Position numbers and translations under genes: made by a program. From Mya arenaria (taxonomy: Eukaryota; Mollusca; Bivalvia; Myida; Myidae): 64,000 bases of DNA. Shown one piece after another: positions 38,075 through 50,385 of the stretch. Under the pieces are notes generated by a model. It saw only the letters and a list, made by a program, of their open reading frames with translations, had not been told where the DNA came from and did not search any database. Location: NCBI RefSeq assembly GCF_026914265.1, contig NC_069135.1, positions 6,713,001-6,777,000 of the forward strand. The letters are read 5' to 3'. The stretch's first letter is position 1. The number at the start of each line of letters is the position of its first letter.

Positions 38075-38411
38075 CATTCGGAACTCCTCGGCCATTTTTT
38101 TTCAAAAACAACCTCGGATGTATGCAGGTACATCAGTTGAAGTAGTTCGTAAAATTTTGAATTATATCATTAATTAAATGTAGTGTTTCAGAGTTGTATT
38201 TATTGATCTAAGTTTAAATTGATTGCCATTGAATTGAATTATTGCAAACATAATTAAGAATTCCAAGAGTTAAGTCACAAAGTTTAACTGCTAAATAAAA
38301 TTACTACGCGATCTACTTGCAGCGGACTTAAACGTACCACTTTTTCAGTATGTAAACCGTCCAACTACATCCGAGGTTGTTTTCGATAAAATGGCCGAGG
38401 AGATCCGAATG
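38075..38411. mobile_element. Mutator-like MITE, 337 bp, with 9-bp target duplication
   Basis: Long inverted ends start cattcggaactcctcggcca and end tggccgaggagatccgaatg. They are flanked by ctcctcgga on both sides (38066-38074, 38412-38420). A related element at 51668-52153 has a different perfect 9-bp duplication, which confirms the boundaries. Nine-bp duplications with long TIRs are typical of Mutator-like elements. Confidence 0.82.
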
Positions 38412-38932
38412 CTCCTCGGAATACCAATCCGCATTCGGAACTCTTTGCATTAAGAACCAAGCTGTTCCGTATCAAACTCCGCGCAGTGTTACTTCCCTTT
38501 GTAAACAGTACAGTAGGCGTGAGACCACAGTTATTTTTACTATATGTTTCATATAGACACTAACCTGGCTTTTGACTTTATACACACCCCAATTGAAAAA
38601 CAAGGACATGGCATCTCTAGAACAATTCAAGACACAAAATATAATCACAAGAAAACACCATGTTGACCATTGACCCGACTGTCAAAATTGAGTTCAAATA
38701 CATAACCCTTACGCCAGGGAGTCAATCGGCTACAAACAACTAATTTTCAGACTTCCACAAGCTATGATTTTTCCAATATTTACATTGAAAACTATCAATT
38801 TCTGCAATAGAGTGTCAAATTCAGTCAAGTTCTCTGCAAAAAGAACATTTTTTGCTTCTTTTTCATTCAATTTTAATAAAATATTGATACTTGAACACAA
38901 GCACTCTTTGTTTCTGTATTCACATCCGGATC

Positions 38933-41900
38933 TAGTTTTCAAGTTATGCTCCAGACAAGAAAAAAGTAACAAAGGGCAATAACTCTGTAATTGGCTGAAA
39001 TAGAATTGCAGTTCCTGTACACTGCACTTCCTCTCATTATGATCCATCACTGTATGACGTTTTATTAAATTCCATCCAATAGTTTTCAAGTTATGCTCGG
39101 GACAAGAAAAAGTAACAAAGAGCAGTAACTCTGTAATTAGCTGAAATAGAATTGTGCTTCCTGTTCACTGCACTCCCTCTCGTTATGATCTATCACTGTA
39201 TGAAGTTTTATTAACTCTGTAATAAGCTGAAATAGAGTTATGGTTCTTGTGCACTGTACTTCCTCTCATTGTGCCTTACCATTGTATAAAGTTTTAATAA
39301 ATTCCATCTAGTAGTTTGCAAGTTAATGTCTGGAAAAACATTTGACGGCAAAAATAAACAAATAAAGAGCAATAACTCAGTAATTAGTTTAGGTAGAGTT
39401 ATGGTTCTTGATCACTACACTTCCTCTCACTGTGCTTTACCATTGTATGAAGTTCCAATAAAGTCCATCCAGTACTTTTCAAGTTGTACTCCGGACAAAA
39501 AAAGTAACAAAGGGCAATAACTCAGTAATAAGTAAGAATAGAGTTATGGTTATTGTACTTTGCACTTCCTCTCATTATGCTCTACCAAATGTATTAAATT
39601 TAATCCAATTCAATCCAGTAGTTTTTAAGTTATGCTCCGGACAAGGTAAATTGCAACGGGCCGACCGACAGACAAACCGACAAACGGACCGACCGACCAC
39701 AAAGTGACTCCAATATACCCCCATCAAACTTTGTTTGTCGGGGGGAATAAAGATCCTACAAATAATTTACCATTTTCTAACTATTAATAAAAGGTAAAGG
39801 TGAAATACACAATTTGAACCAAAAAAGTACGAAATTTCAGAAGTTTTGGACCAAAGAGTATGAAATTGTAGGAATGAATAAAACAAGAGGCCCATTAGTG
39901 CCTATGCTCTACTGGCATGGCTCTTGTGGTCATTTTCAATCCAGAGCATGTATGTATGGGTAATAAGTAACAAACATTTAGTTCAAGTTTTGTGTTTGGG
40001 TTAGCTGAAAACATTGCATGTCCAACATCTGAGGACAGAAAGTGTTGTAAGCAAATAAGTTGCATGAACTATTTTAATATGTGCGAAGTAAAGGTCATCT
40101 GACGAAAAAAAAAATTGTTTCAAAACTGTACTCATTATGGTCAAAATTTCATTCTGTAGCTTTAAAAATAAAAAAGTTGAACCAAAAGGTTAAAGTCAAT
40201 GTCATCCGAGGACGACATTGATGCTGGTTTGCAAAACAGTCACATGGTCAAAATTTCATTGCTGTAGCTTTAAAGATGAAAAAGTAGGTCAAAAGCGAAA
40301 AGGGGTTGGGCCAGCTTTGGCCCCAGGTGTTTAATTTCAACTGTTTTGCTAGACGATCATCATATGATAGTCCACAACAAATATCAAAGGTATGAGCCTT
40401 GTGGTTTGAAACAAGATTTTAAAAATATTTCTTAAATAAGTCTCTTAAGAAACTTGTGACCACCAGGACAGTGCCAGTTTTGACCAAAGGGGCATAATTT
40501 GAACAACCATGATGATAGGGGACCACTAAATTATACCTTATTCAAAATACATGTAGCAAGGGTCTGCATAACTGGTTCAGACAAAAAGATTTTTTTAAAC
40601 ATTCCCAATTTTAGTATACCAAACCCGTAAGAATCGTCCAGAAATCATGTTTGTGTACATGAATAGAATGGACATTGAAAATGACATGGATTGCAAATAA
40701 TGCCATATTGTGAAAAAAAATCTCATTTCTTTGCTATTTGAGGGATTTTATTGAAATAAAAAGCGTTAAAGCTCAGATTGATGTTTTCAAATGGCGACCA
40801 CAAAGAGATAACCGTGATCTGGTCGTTTTTTTTTGCAGCAGTGTTCTTGTTTGTTCAGCATGTTTTTATTCCGTTGGAGACCTTATATCTAATTATAGCC
40901 CATACTTGTTGAGTTTGTAAATCCGAACAGTTTTGACAGTTATTTAACAATATCTTTGCGAGTTTTGGTTCTAGTAACTTCAAACTTGGCATTAATAATG
41001 TTTGGTTCAAACCTCAGCCTCTGCTGAACTACACATTCACAAAATATTTTGATTCATAAACGCAAAACGTTAATTTCAAGCACAGTAAATCACCATTCAC
41101 TCAGTAAAATGGAGTCGGTAAATCCCGATCGCTTTTAAAATTATATTTTATCTAAAAGTAGATTGCGATTCTGTCATAGTTTGTTTTCATTTCTAATCAA
41201 ACACACAATGGGAATGGGAATCAACTCGAACAGAATCTAATCTTAGAAAATTTGAGTTGTGTCCCTTGCTTCAAAAATCAGAAAATTCCTTACCCATGAT
41301 AATGATTATAGTGTGATTTAAAATCTGACATCATTCCCCCGTGTGCTGCATATTTACATTTCACCTCCTTAGGAGTTTGACAGGGATTTATAAAAAAATA
41401 CTCACCGAAGCTTAACGAAAATTTGCATTTGTTTTTAAGTTGTCTGTATCGATCTATATCATCGAATTACTGATCGAGGTAAACAAACGCGTGATTTAAC
41501 AGGTTTTCGGTATTTATAAACTGTTCGGATTTACAAACTCAACCAGTTAGAACACTAAAAAAGTTTGTGTCAAGCACCTATTATCTAAATGGCGTATAAC
41601 AAACGCTTTCAGTGAAATCACTTCGATCATACAGTCAAACATTAATTAAACCAAGAATGCATACCTGCAAACCCTTATGCAAAACCCAACAAAACAGACA
41701 TTAATTTTTTAATTTATTTTTTATCAAACAGTGTTGTCGCTCCAAAACTTCGTGTTTTACTGAACCAAACCACATCTGAACCAATCACAATCGTTGTTAC
41801 ATATATGTCGACCAATGAAATTGTCTCCTCGGACATTCGGAACTCCTCGGCCATTTTTTTTCAAAAACAACCTCGGATGTATGCAGGTACATCAGTTGAA

Positions 41901-42691
41901 GTAGTTCGTAAAATTTTGAATTATATCATTAATTAAATGTAGTGTTTCAGAGTTGTATTTATTGATCTAAGTTTAAATTGATTGCCATTGAATTGAATTA
42001 TTGCAAACATAATTAAGAATTCCAAGAGTTAAGTCACAAAGTTTAACTGCTAAATAAAATTACTACGCGATCTACTTGCAGCGGACTTAAACGTACCACT
42101 TTTTCAGTATGTAAACCGTCCAACTACATCCGAGGTTGTTTTCGATAAAATGGCCGAGGAGATCCGAATGCTCCTCGGAATACCAATCCGCATTCGGAAC
42201 TCTTTGCATTAAGAACCAAGCTGTTCCGTATCAAACTCCGCGCAGTGTTACTTCCCTTTGTAAACAGTACAGTAGGCGTGAGACCACAGTTATTTTTACT
42301 ATATGTTTCATATAGACACTAACCTGGCTTTTGACTTTATACACACCCCAATTGAAAAACAAGGACATGGCATCTCTAGAACAATTCAAGACACAAAATA
42401 TAATCACAAGAAAACACCATGTTGACCATTGACCCGACTGTCAAAATTGAGTTCAAATACATAACCCTTACGCCAGGGAGTCAATCGGCTACAAACAACT
42501 AATTTTCAGACTTCCACAAGCTATGATTTTTCCAATATTTACATTGAAAACTATCAATTTCTGCAATAGAGTGTCAAATTCAGTCAAGTTCTCTGCAAAA
42601 AGAACATTTTTTGCTTCTTTTTCATTCAATTTTAATAAAATATTGATACTTGAACACAAGCACTCTTTGTTTCTGTATTCACATCCGGATC
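38933..42691 (+). repeat. Tandem duplication, copy 2 (3759 bp)
   Basis: Direct copy of 35174-38932. The junction reads cacatccggatc|tagttttcaag; the far edge reads cacatccggatc|ttggtcaac. Its apparent identity means a very recent event or an assembly artefact. Confidence 0.95.
41834..42170. mobile_element. Mutator-like MITE, second copy through the 3759-bp duplication
   Basis: Offset 3759 from 38075-38411 with the same ctcctcgga flanks. It arose by segmental duplication, not by a second insertion. Confidence 0.82.
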
Positions 42692-43280
42692 TTGGTCAAC
42701 GGGGGGCAGATAACTGTGGTCTTGAGCCAGTAATCACTAGACTGGTACCCTTTTTCTCTTTTCTACAAAAAGAGACCGGTATCAGCTAAACCAGGTGCCC
42801 GTCGTGCAATCGAAAAGTATTAGGAATACGGGAACCAAATCAAAATGGCGGTGTAAGTAGTAAACAATCAGGAGAGCCGATGTAAAAAACGTTTTTGTTT
42901 TCCTTTGTATAAAATGTTGGTATATTGGTGTTATTCACTCCATTTCCGACGAATATACATAATCGAAATCTTATTTCTTTATTTACCAAAATGACAAACT
43001 TAGTTGAATAATTATACTTCAGAAGTCGGTACCGTCTTTTTTGGGACAAAATTTGCATGTCACCTTGATACGTTTTTTGGATAAAATGTGTTATTTTTAA
43101 CTATTCATTGCATGGCACATAGCATTTTTTAGATTTATTATACTTTTTTCTTTGATTATATATGACTATTCTTGACATTTTTAATAGTTTTGACATATGT
43201 GCCCTCACTTTTTTCGAATAGTTTGAGGTTTCAAAAATATGATAACTGCATAAAAATTATGTGCAAATTGTTATGGATAC
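42692..43280. other. Flank of the duplication with inverted partner at 46380-46490
   Basis: Contains ctagactggtaccctt, caggtgcccgtcg and caaaatggcgg. These reappear in reverse complement and in the expected order at 46380-46490. No gene seen. Confidence 0.45.
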
Positions 43281-43374
43281 TTGTTTGATGTTTTTGCACA
43301 TTTTCTAGGATTTTCTAATTTTATCTGTAGTTATTTGTATTATTATTGTAAACTTATAATCAAATTCCATGTAC

Positions 43375-43820
43375 AGGACATTTTAAAACTAGAAAAGGTT
43401 CAGCGTCAGGCAGCCCGTTTTATAACTGGGAACTACAAGTCCAGAGAAGAAGGATGTGTATCAAACATGCTTGAATCTTTGAAACTTCATGCTCTACAAG
43501 ATCGACGAACAGGTAGCAGGCTGATCTTCTATAAGGTGGCCGAGGGTTTGGTGCCAGCACTACCACCTACAGAGTTCCTACAGCCAGCTAGGCAAAAGAG
43601 GCAAACTAAAGCAACTAAATTTCAAGACTGTATTACAACAAACATTATTGACAAACAAGTGATCAATCATGATCGAGGATTCTTAATTCAACAGTGCAAA
43701 ACTGAGCAGTTAAAACATTCATTCTTTGTCAAAACGTGTCAGGATTGGAACCATCTGGATAATAGTATAGTCCACGCACAGACAGTGGAGAGCTTTAGGG
43801 CTGCTCTCCATTTTGATTAA
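43375..43820 (+). mobile_element. 5'-truncated LINE: C-terminal end of a non-LTR retrotransposon ORF
   Basis: The frame reads LEKVQRQAARFITGNYKSRE, SLKLHALQDRRTGSRLIFYK and CQDWNHLDNSIVHAQTVESF before TAA at 43818. The LEKVQRxAARFxTGNY...L..RR...L..FYKI...L.P pattern is the region downstream of the reverse transcriptase palm in jockey/RTE/CR1-type LINEs. No reverse-transcriptase catalytic YADD region is present upstream, so this is a 5'-truncated copy, as expected for LINE insertions. A 3' UTR-like stretch follows, with AATAAAG near 44171. Confidence 0.85.
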
Positions 43821-43938
43821 ACGCCTCCCCCCCGGTGCGCTACGCCGTAACAGGCCATGCACCGTACCTAAGCAGAAGCAGAAACATAGCATGTGATAAC
43901 TGGTGATATTGGTAATAATGTGGATTTTTTAATGTTAG

Positions 43939-44043
43939 ATCACAGGGAGCAGAAACAAATTATTTGTATATATTCTAGCCTAAAGGAATATAGATATATA
44001 CATAAAGGACAGAATAAAAATAATTTGTTTCTGCCCCCTGTGT
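43939..44043. repeat. ~105-bp fold-back with 20+ bp inverted arms
   Basis: The arm cacagggagcagaaacaaat is inverted against atttgtttctgccccctgtg. The centre is AT-rich. The flanks tgttagat and tgttggac match at 6 of 8, so an 8-bp target duplication is only weakly suggested. It lies in the 3' flank of the LINE. Confidence 0.6.
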
Positions 44044-44284
44044 GTTGGACAAAATTTGTTTGAAGAAAAGTAACAACTTACATGTATCAGTGTGGACTAT
44101 GCAGCCTATGCTCATTTTTACAAGTATCTTGAAATTCTCCTATTTTATTGAATATTCACCATTATTTTATGAATAAAGATTTCAGTATTGATATTTGTAA
44201 AATCTTAAATTAATTTTGCTCTTTTTATCAATAAGGGGATTTTTTTGGATTGAATCCTATTCTTATTGATGGGTTTTTAATCCC

Positions 44285-44570
44285 CCGCCATAGAGTGGGG
44301 AGGGGTTATAGGAATGCACTTCGTTCGTCTGTCAGTCTGTCCATCTGTCTGTCTGTCTGTAACATTTTGTGTTCACACTATAACTTACTTATGCATTGAT
44401 GGATTACCATATTACTTTGTACAAATGTTTTCCTCATTGAGACGATGTGCAGTGACTTTGACCCGGTTCCATACCTCAAAGGTCAAGGTCACACAAGAGT
44501 TCACATGCTCGTGTCTGCACCATAACTTACTTATACATTGATGGATTACCATATATCCTTTTTTTTTAGC
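44285..44570. repeat. Interspersed repeat with (ctgt) run
   Basis: ccccgccatagagtggggag is followed by ttcgttcgtctgtcagtctg and a ctgt run. The stretch ataacttacttatgcattga then tggattaccatat occurs twice. It also carries aaaggtcaaggtcac. Noncoding. Confidence 0.55.
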
Positions 44571-44721
44571 CAAAATAAACTTGACATTGAAATTACGTAC
44601 AAAGTTGGTTAATAAAATGACTGTATGCCCTCGTTACTGTACTATTATTAATGATTTTTGTACTTATTCTGGTAAGAAATTATATATTTACGACATAATG
44701 CTCCATGCTGCTCTTTACTCA

Positions 44722-44792
44722 GCCACTGTAGTTTTAAGAAAAACACTTCTTACCATGTAGAAAGAGTTCTGGGTTCAAATCCCAGCGGTGGC
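44722..44792 (+). tRNA. tRNA-like sequence, probably a pseudogene or SINE head
   Basis: A 7-bp acceptor stem (gccactg with cggtggc, one T-G pair) is followed by a 4-bp D stem (gttt/aaac) and a T arm ctgggttcaaatcccag containing a perfect B-box ggttcaaatcc. The anticodon arm is poor (about 4 bp with an 8-base loop and no T before a clear anticodon), and box A is weak. This suggests a decayed tRNA or a tRNA-derived SINE rather than a working tRNA. Confidence 0.4.
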
Positions 44793-44799
44793 CAACTAG

Positions 44800-47700
44800 A
44801 AAAGCATTCAGGGGCTTTTAAATTCTTGTCATTTTTTTACAAACCAGAAAAGTATCAAACCTTTCTTTGCGAAAATTGGAACATTCTTGTCAATATTATA
44901 CAGCCCATTGTAATTCTATTTTTACAATAAATATATTGTTTCAACTGACTGGTCTTGAGTTTGAATTACATGCGAATCAATATTATATTGATATACTGGT
45001 AATTTATTTTATCTATATATATATCAGTGAATATTACAAACATTGAGGTTTGTTTAAAGTTTCATTCCAATTTAAGAATGTCTTAAATTTTATCAGTGCT
45101 AAAAATGGCTAATGTGCCAGCAGTTGAAATTAACACAAGCCCGTAAGCCCTGCAGTGGTAAGATGTCTTCCAGGCTTGCTTAAATTCTGTAATTTATATA
45201 GCAGGACTTGTTAGAAAATTTCATGCCAAGCAATTAACATTAAGATACATTTACAATTATGCCTAGAAATAGTATAAAGCCAGCTGTAAGTGAATTTACA
45301 TGAAGATTTTTGAAGATTTTTTGAATTTCAACCTGTTTATAAAATTGTATATATTATTTTGTGGCATACTGTGTGTACGATACAGTTAAGGCCCCTTTAA
45401 ATACCAAATTATGATAAATTTTGTTCTAAAACAGTGAGTGATGTCATGTATATGGTTTATAGGTCCGTGGTGATGTATAGTTCATGGTTCATAATGTCCC
45501 GAAATATGGTACATTATAAAGTAAAAACAAACTATGAGTTAAATTATATATCATTGTCTGCAAATATGGTATGTTATACTGGTAAAGTTAAAACAAACTG
45601 TTAGAAAAATTATATATCATGGTCCATAATGTCCCTATGGTCTGTAATGTCCGTGACCCTATATACCTGTATACATGTTTTAAATATTCTTTACCTTAGC
45701 TTAATGCTTGAACCAAAATCTGAAACTGAGACCATGTGACTTTTGGGCGCTAGACGAATGAAAATATTTTGCTTTATTTTAATGAATACCAGTACTGTAT
45801 CATTAAAATATATATATATGAGATAAATTTACTTATTAAATAATTGCTTATTGGTTATAATCTTACCTTACAGACATCAATCCACTCATTTTGTTTGATT
45901 ATCAGTGCAGGTGTAATGCCATAAATATAGTTGGAATATAATCCAGCTAATAGATATGGGTTGATAGAATTGACTACATCTGCACAGATATTACTGTGAC
46001 ACTTTTAAATGATTCCAAAGCATCTCCAACTTGATATGCGGTCCTTCAGGTGTGAGTTCAGCCAAATTCCGGCCCCAATTTCTCGAAAATTCATAAATCT
46101 CTTACAACAGGATCAAGCTATATTATTTTTGTTTTATTAAAATTTGTTTTCATGTTTACGTTAATCACTTAATGAGAGTTTTTAGACTTCAATAAAGAAA
46201 TCTTTATGATATATCAGTTGCGAGCCACGACGACCACTCAGTTGGGCTAATGAATTCATTTCAAGGACCTTGACTGAGATAAATGAATCAAGGCGGTTAT
46301 CTTGTTAAATAAATCAGTCAACAAGAGATATTTCTCGAAAATCCTGTCGTCTCATTAATTACTTTGGTGCAAGTGCCGCCATTTTGTTGACATTGACAAC
46401 TGACGAGCACCTGCTGATCCGGATTGGCGCATACCTGTCGTTAGATTTTTATCAAAAAGTAACGAAGGGTACCAGTCTAGTAATCACTGCCACCACAAGA
46501 TTTTCATCCAAAATTGGATGAAAACTTTTAATGGCATTTTTTTTAATCATATATATTTATTCTTAAATCCTTTCTTAAATAATTACTTTACGCCAGTTGA
46601 TAGGCATAATATGTTTTATAAAAAAAATAACAATTAAAAAAAACATTCGGAAATGTTCGGTCTTTTTTCAAATTGAAAGTAGGATTTACAAATTACAATA
46701 TCAACATGGATGTGTTGTTAGCTATTCAGACATGTATCGAACGTTTTGCATTTTTTCCTTTTATGGAATAAAATCGTTTATTTTCTAAACAAATGAAACA
46801 TGTTGCTGGAATTTCTTTTAAAGGTGTTCCGTCCATTTTGTAAATTGCAATCACGTGCCGTTTCTATCATCACGTGATATTTGTGAAGGCAGTGATTACT
46901 GTACTGCAAGGGAAGTAACACTGCGCGGAGTTTGGTTCCGTATATAATAATGAAGACAAAACGGCTATAAACAATTTTCGGTCCGGTTATATTACGAATA
47001 AGGAAGGCAGCGGATTCCGTAACACAACTGCGTTACGTAACCCATATACCTCTGAAAAATGGGTTATTATATTGTTTGCATATTGGATTATGCTTCACAA
47101 GGAGTATATGTTTCAAATTGTAATGAAATTTAGCCATGATTGGCGAAGTAAAAGAAACTTATATAAAAAGGAACTATTTATACATGAAACGGTTAATCTT
47201 AGGTGATGGAATATGGCGACTCTTTCAGGGTAAATGGTGTATGTATGTGTGTGGAGGGGGGTAACAACATTGGTATGATAACATAGTTCTTGTTAATGTT
47301 GTCTTGGTCATTTTCTTTTAAAGTGATGAACTAATCGTTTTACAAAAATGCAGTGCTTCTAAGAATGTCTGGGCTCTTAACATTTTTCTCTTAACTTCAA
47401 TATGTTTTGTCTAGTATAACAATGACTAGCTTATCATATGCAATTTGAATAAAATGGTCAAATGTTGAATAATTTGCATGGAAACCGGCTACACCAAGTA
47501 GTTTCATTAAGGAAAATGTTAATAAGAATATACCTAAATTGGGATTGGTCATTTTTTGTGGGTCAGGGGGTCCAACACCCTACGCTCGGGTCGGAATGAA
47601 CCGATCTTACACTCTTGGCCATGGAAGCTACTTATTCAGTTATAACTATTAAAACACGTATTACTCTTATATGCGTATTATTTATTGCCCATCGGTCAAT

Positions 47701-48250
47701 TTGATTAATACATTATAGCTATGCAAAAAATGGTAATGTGATATGTTATGTATGTATTATTGAGACAATGAGATTATCTACTATAAAAGTGTCAACTCTA
47801 AATGGCCTTGTGCCGATTAACAAATACTCAGATAATTGTCCTCTGCTGTGACCACAGTGCAATAAACAATGGATGTAAAGCAGGGAATTAACATGCCAAA
47901 CATTTCTTTAACTATATGTCTTCAACGAATTCACCGAAGTCGATTTCCTACAAGCTGTTTGAAGACACAAGTATTTTCTTTCAAATCTAATAGCAATCTT
48001 TCGTCTCCTCAGAATAACTCATGGAGAAAGCAAGGGGTCCAACGTGATTTGTGTTTGCCGAATTTTAAGTGAGGGAATTGTGTGAAGCCGACTCAAATGA
48101 GGGCGTTTGAAGGAATTTCGGTGTTTCAGGTAGGTATTTACTTTGTAAGTAATTAACATCACCATTTTCGCAATATAAATACGCCTACCCGGAGACCACA
48201 CGTGTAAGCGTCTCTCGTATTTTTAACTTTTGTTTCTAGAGGCCTTAACA
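44800..48250. other. Intergenic sequence, repeats only
   Basis: 45105-45250 resembles stretches at 2240-2410, 6715-6860 and 30990-31070 (aagcc...gcaggc/cctgct-type interspersed repeat). 45440-45660 has repeated taatgtccc/atatatcatgg units. 46380-46490 is the inverted partner of 42692-42850. 46900-46945 (gggaagtaacactgcgcgga) is an inverted copy of 38465-38510. No supportable gene. Confidence 0.45.
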
Positions 48251-49200
48251 AAAAAGTTAGTGAATGTATAAGCTGAGCGATTGATTGTTTACAAAGTAAA
48301 AGTAGAAAACTGCGTGACATGAAACTGTGTTTTCAGTCCAAGTTTACCATTCTTGTACCTATTTAAGCTATTTGTTATTGATTTTTTGCATTATTTATCT
48401 TATTTATCGCAAAAATACCGCACAATGGGATACCTTGTGTCGACGATAGCTAAGCAACCCTGCACGGGTGGAAGTTTGGACCAATTTTGCTGTTTAGGGT
48501 TCCTTTTACCTACACAGCCCCGTAGCCACATTGAGGCACACCGATGCAGCTGCCTCGGCTAAAATTTGCAGAGCAAAAATAAAAAAAAAACATAAAAGGG
48601 CAATGAAAAATAATAAAATTTGCATCTGAGTTCGAGACACCACGACAATATAACATAACTATTTACAATTTATTATGTAAAATGTTGTAGCAACAGACGC
48701 TGAGGCAAGTTGAGGCACCATCCTCGCTGTAATTGAGCTCTGTCGGGTCGGACTCTGTTCAATGTACTAAACTGTACGGCAATGATTTTTTGCTCGCGCG
48801 CTTTTGTTCAAACGATTCCGCATGAAATTTAGCCTACAATTGTAGACATTGCTTCATACAGAGCAACAATCAGTTGTTTCTCGATCGCTTCTGGGTTTTT
48901 GATAGACCATGGCACATTTCGAGTGGTATGCTCCACTTCGTTGCGAAGGTTGACGGTCAATGCACGTAAGGGTTACAAAATCATTACATTACGACTTACA
49001 CAAAGTGATACTTTTAAAAGTCTGACAACGATTCATTGCGGAGAACTGTATTTAACTAGTATTACTTATATATAAAACGTCTTTATTATAAAAACTAGTC
49101 GCTGTGATGCAAAATTTAAAGTCGAAAGCAGACAGCAGCGGTATTTATCCCCTCATGTCGTAACTACTTTGCATGCTCCAGTGTTTTACTCCATACAGGT

Positions 49201-49548
49201 GTGTGTCCGGATATAGCAATTTTGGTTTCACGTCGGAGACAGTTGTCGGATGAAGAGATATTCAACATTCTTAACTTCAATGTTAGTAAACTATCCAAGT
49301 ATCCTGCAATTAAACAGAGAAAGTTCAACAATACTTGGGAGACGCAGTTTACCTGGCTACGGTATTCCGGTACCAGTAGTGAAGATGGTGTTTATTGTAC
49401 ACCTTGTTTTGTGTTTGCACAAACAGATGTTAGACACACAGAATTTACTTGTACACCATTTAAACATTGGACAAATGATGTTGGGGCTAAAGGTTCAAAC
49501 ATTGGACAAATGATGTTGGGGCTAAAGGTTCAAACATTGGACAAATGA
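49201..49548 (+). pseudogene. hAT transposase N-terminal fragment (TTF-type zinc finger)
   Basis: RKFNNTWETQFTWLRYSGTS and DGVYCTPCFVFAQ are typical of the TTF-type finger preceding ZMYM/52-kDa-repressor-like hAT transposases. The frame runs into a 35-bp triplication (about 49464-49568) that shifts it and ends it. The DDE core that should follow is missing or unreadable. Confidence 0.75.
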
Positions 49549-49568
49549 TGTTGGAGCTAAAGGGGTAT
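49464..49568. repeat. 35-bp triplication in the transposase relic
   Basis: acattggacaaatgatgttg then g(g/a)gctaaaggttcaa recurs at 49464, 49499 and 49534. A 35-bp period shifts the frame with each copy. Confidence 0.88.
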
Positions 49569-50157
49569 CTTACCAAGTCACAACTGTTCTAAAACACATT
49601 GATGTGGTAAACGCTAATGTGATGTTTATACAGTTTATACAGGAAAAACGGAATTAATAAATGTTTCGTTGAGCACAGTTTGAAGTTATTATAAAACTTT
49701 CACCACGAGGAATTTCTCTTAGAGGGAGGTGGTTAAAAGATCAAAACCGCGAGGCTTGCAATTTTAACTTCTTACAATGGACTGGATAAGCACATATGAT
49801 GAAGAACTTTCCAACCAAAAAACTATTGCAGTGCCAGGGAAACCACGGATCGTTCGTAGACGAAACCACCGGACAAATTCCGGTAAAAAAAAAATCAGTG
49901 TTGGACAATTATAAGCATAATCACTTCTATCCATTTTATACCACGTAATTCAACACCTTACTTCTCGTTTTCCTGAATAATTGGATGACGTTTAATATGG
50001 AAAATATGACCACCTTACGTGTAGCATTGAAGACAAAAGCAAACAAACAATTTTGAACGATCTTCCTATGACAAGCAAATTTGCAACCAAAATTATCAGA
50101 TGGAAACACTCAAATGAAAACATGAAAAAACCTGCGTCTCAAAGAAGGATTTAAAAT

Positions 50158-50385
50158 GTGCGACGAAAACTATTTGCCCAACATCATTGCATTTTTTCAG
50201 TTAATTTTACCTGTGAGTTCCTGTTTGAACGCAGTTTCAGTGCTTTAAGAAGACTCAAATCATGGACACGATCAACCATGATAGACACTCGACTCGATGG
50301 GTTGGCTTTAATGTTTATTAAAAAAAACATAACAATAGACCGCACGGATATTTTGCGATTGTGGGATTCTCCCAGACATAGATGA
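50158..50385 (+). pseudogene. hAT transposase C-terminal dimerisation fragment
   Basis: ERSFSALRRLKSWTRSTMID then TRLDGLALMFI is the highly conserved hAT C-terminal dimerisation motif. The stop follows at 50383. It belongs to the relic starting at 49201; the sequence between is too decayed to read. Confidence 0.82.

Larger units (their letters stand above)
35174..38932 (+). repeat. Tandem duplication, copy 1 (3759 bp)
   Basis: Every line compared recurs 3759 bp later without a difference that I could see. The unit starts tagttttcaagttatgctcc and ends cacatccggatc. It holds the end of a family C repeat, a family A fragment (36124 on), an inverted-repeat unit (37149-37784) and a MULE MITE (38075-38411). 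No gene is recognised. Confidence 0.95.

Noticed and set aside
38730..39089. 119-codon minus-strand frame
   Set aside because: It spans the 38932/38933 duplication junction and the repeat family C units; it is a chance product of the join.
43281..43374. Upstream extension of the LINE frame as real coding
   Set aside because: The first ~30 codons are Phe/Tyr-rich with no family match; recognisable LINE sequence starts near 43375.
47869..48072. 67-codon plus-strand frame
   Set aside because: No domain or splice context and no neighbouring coding; overlaps an equal-sized minus-strand frame.
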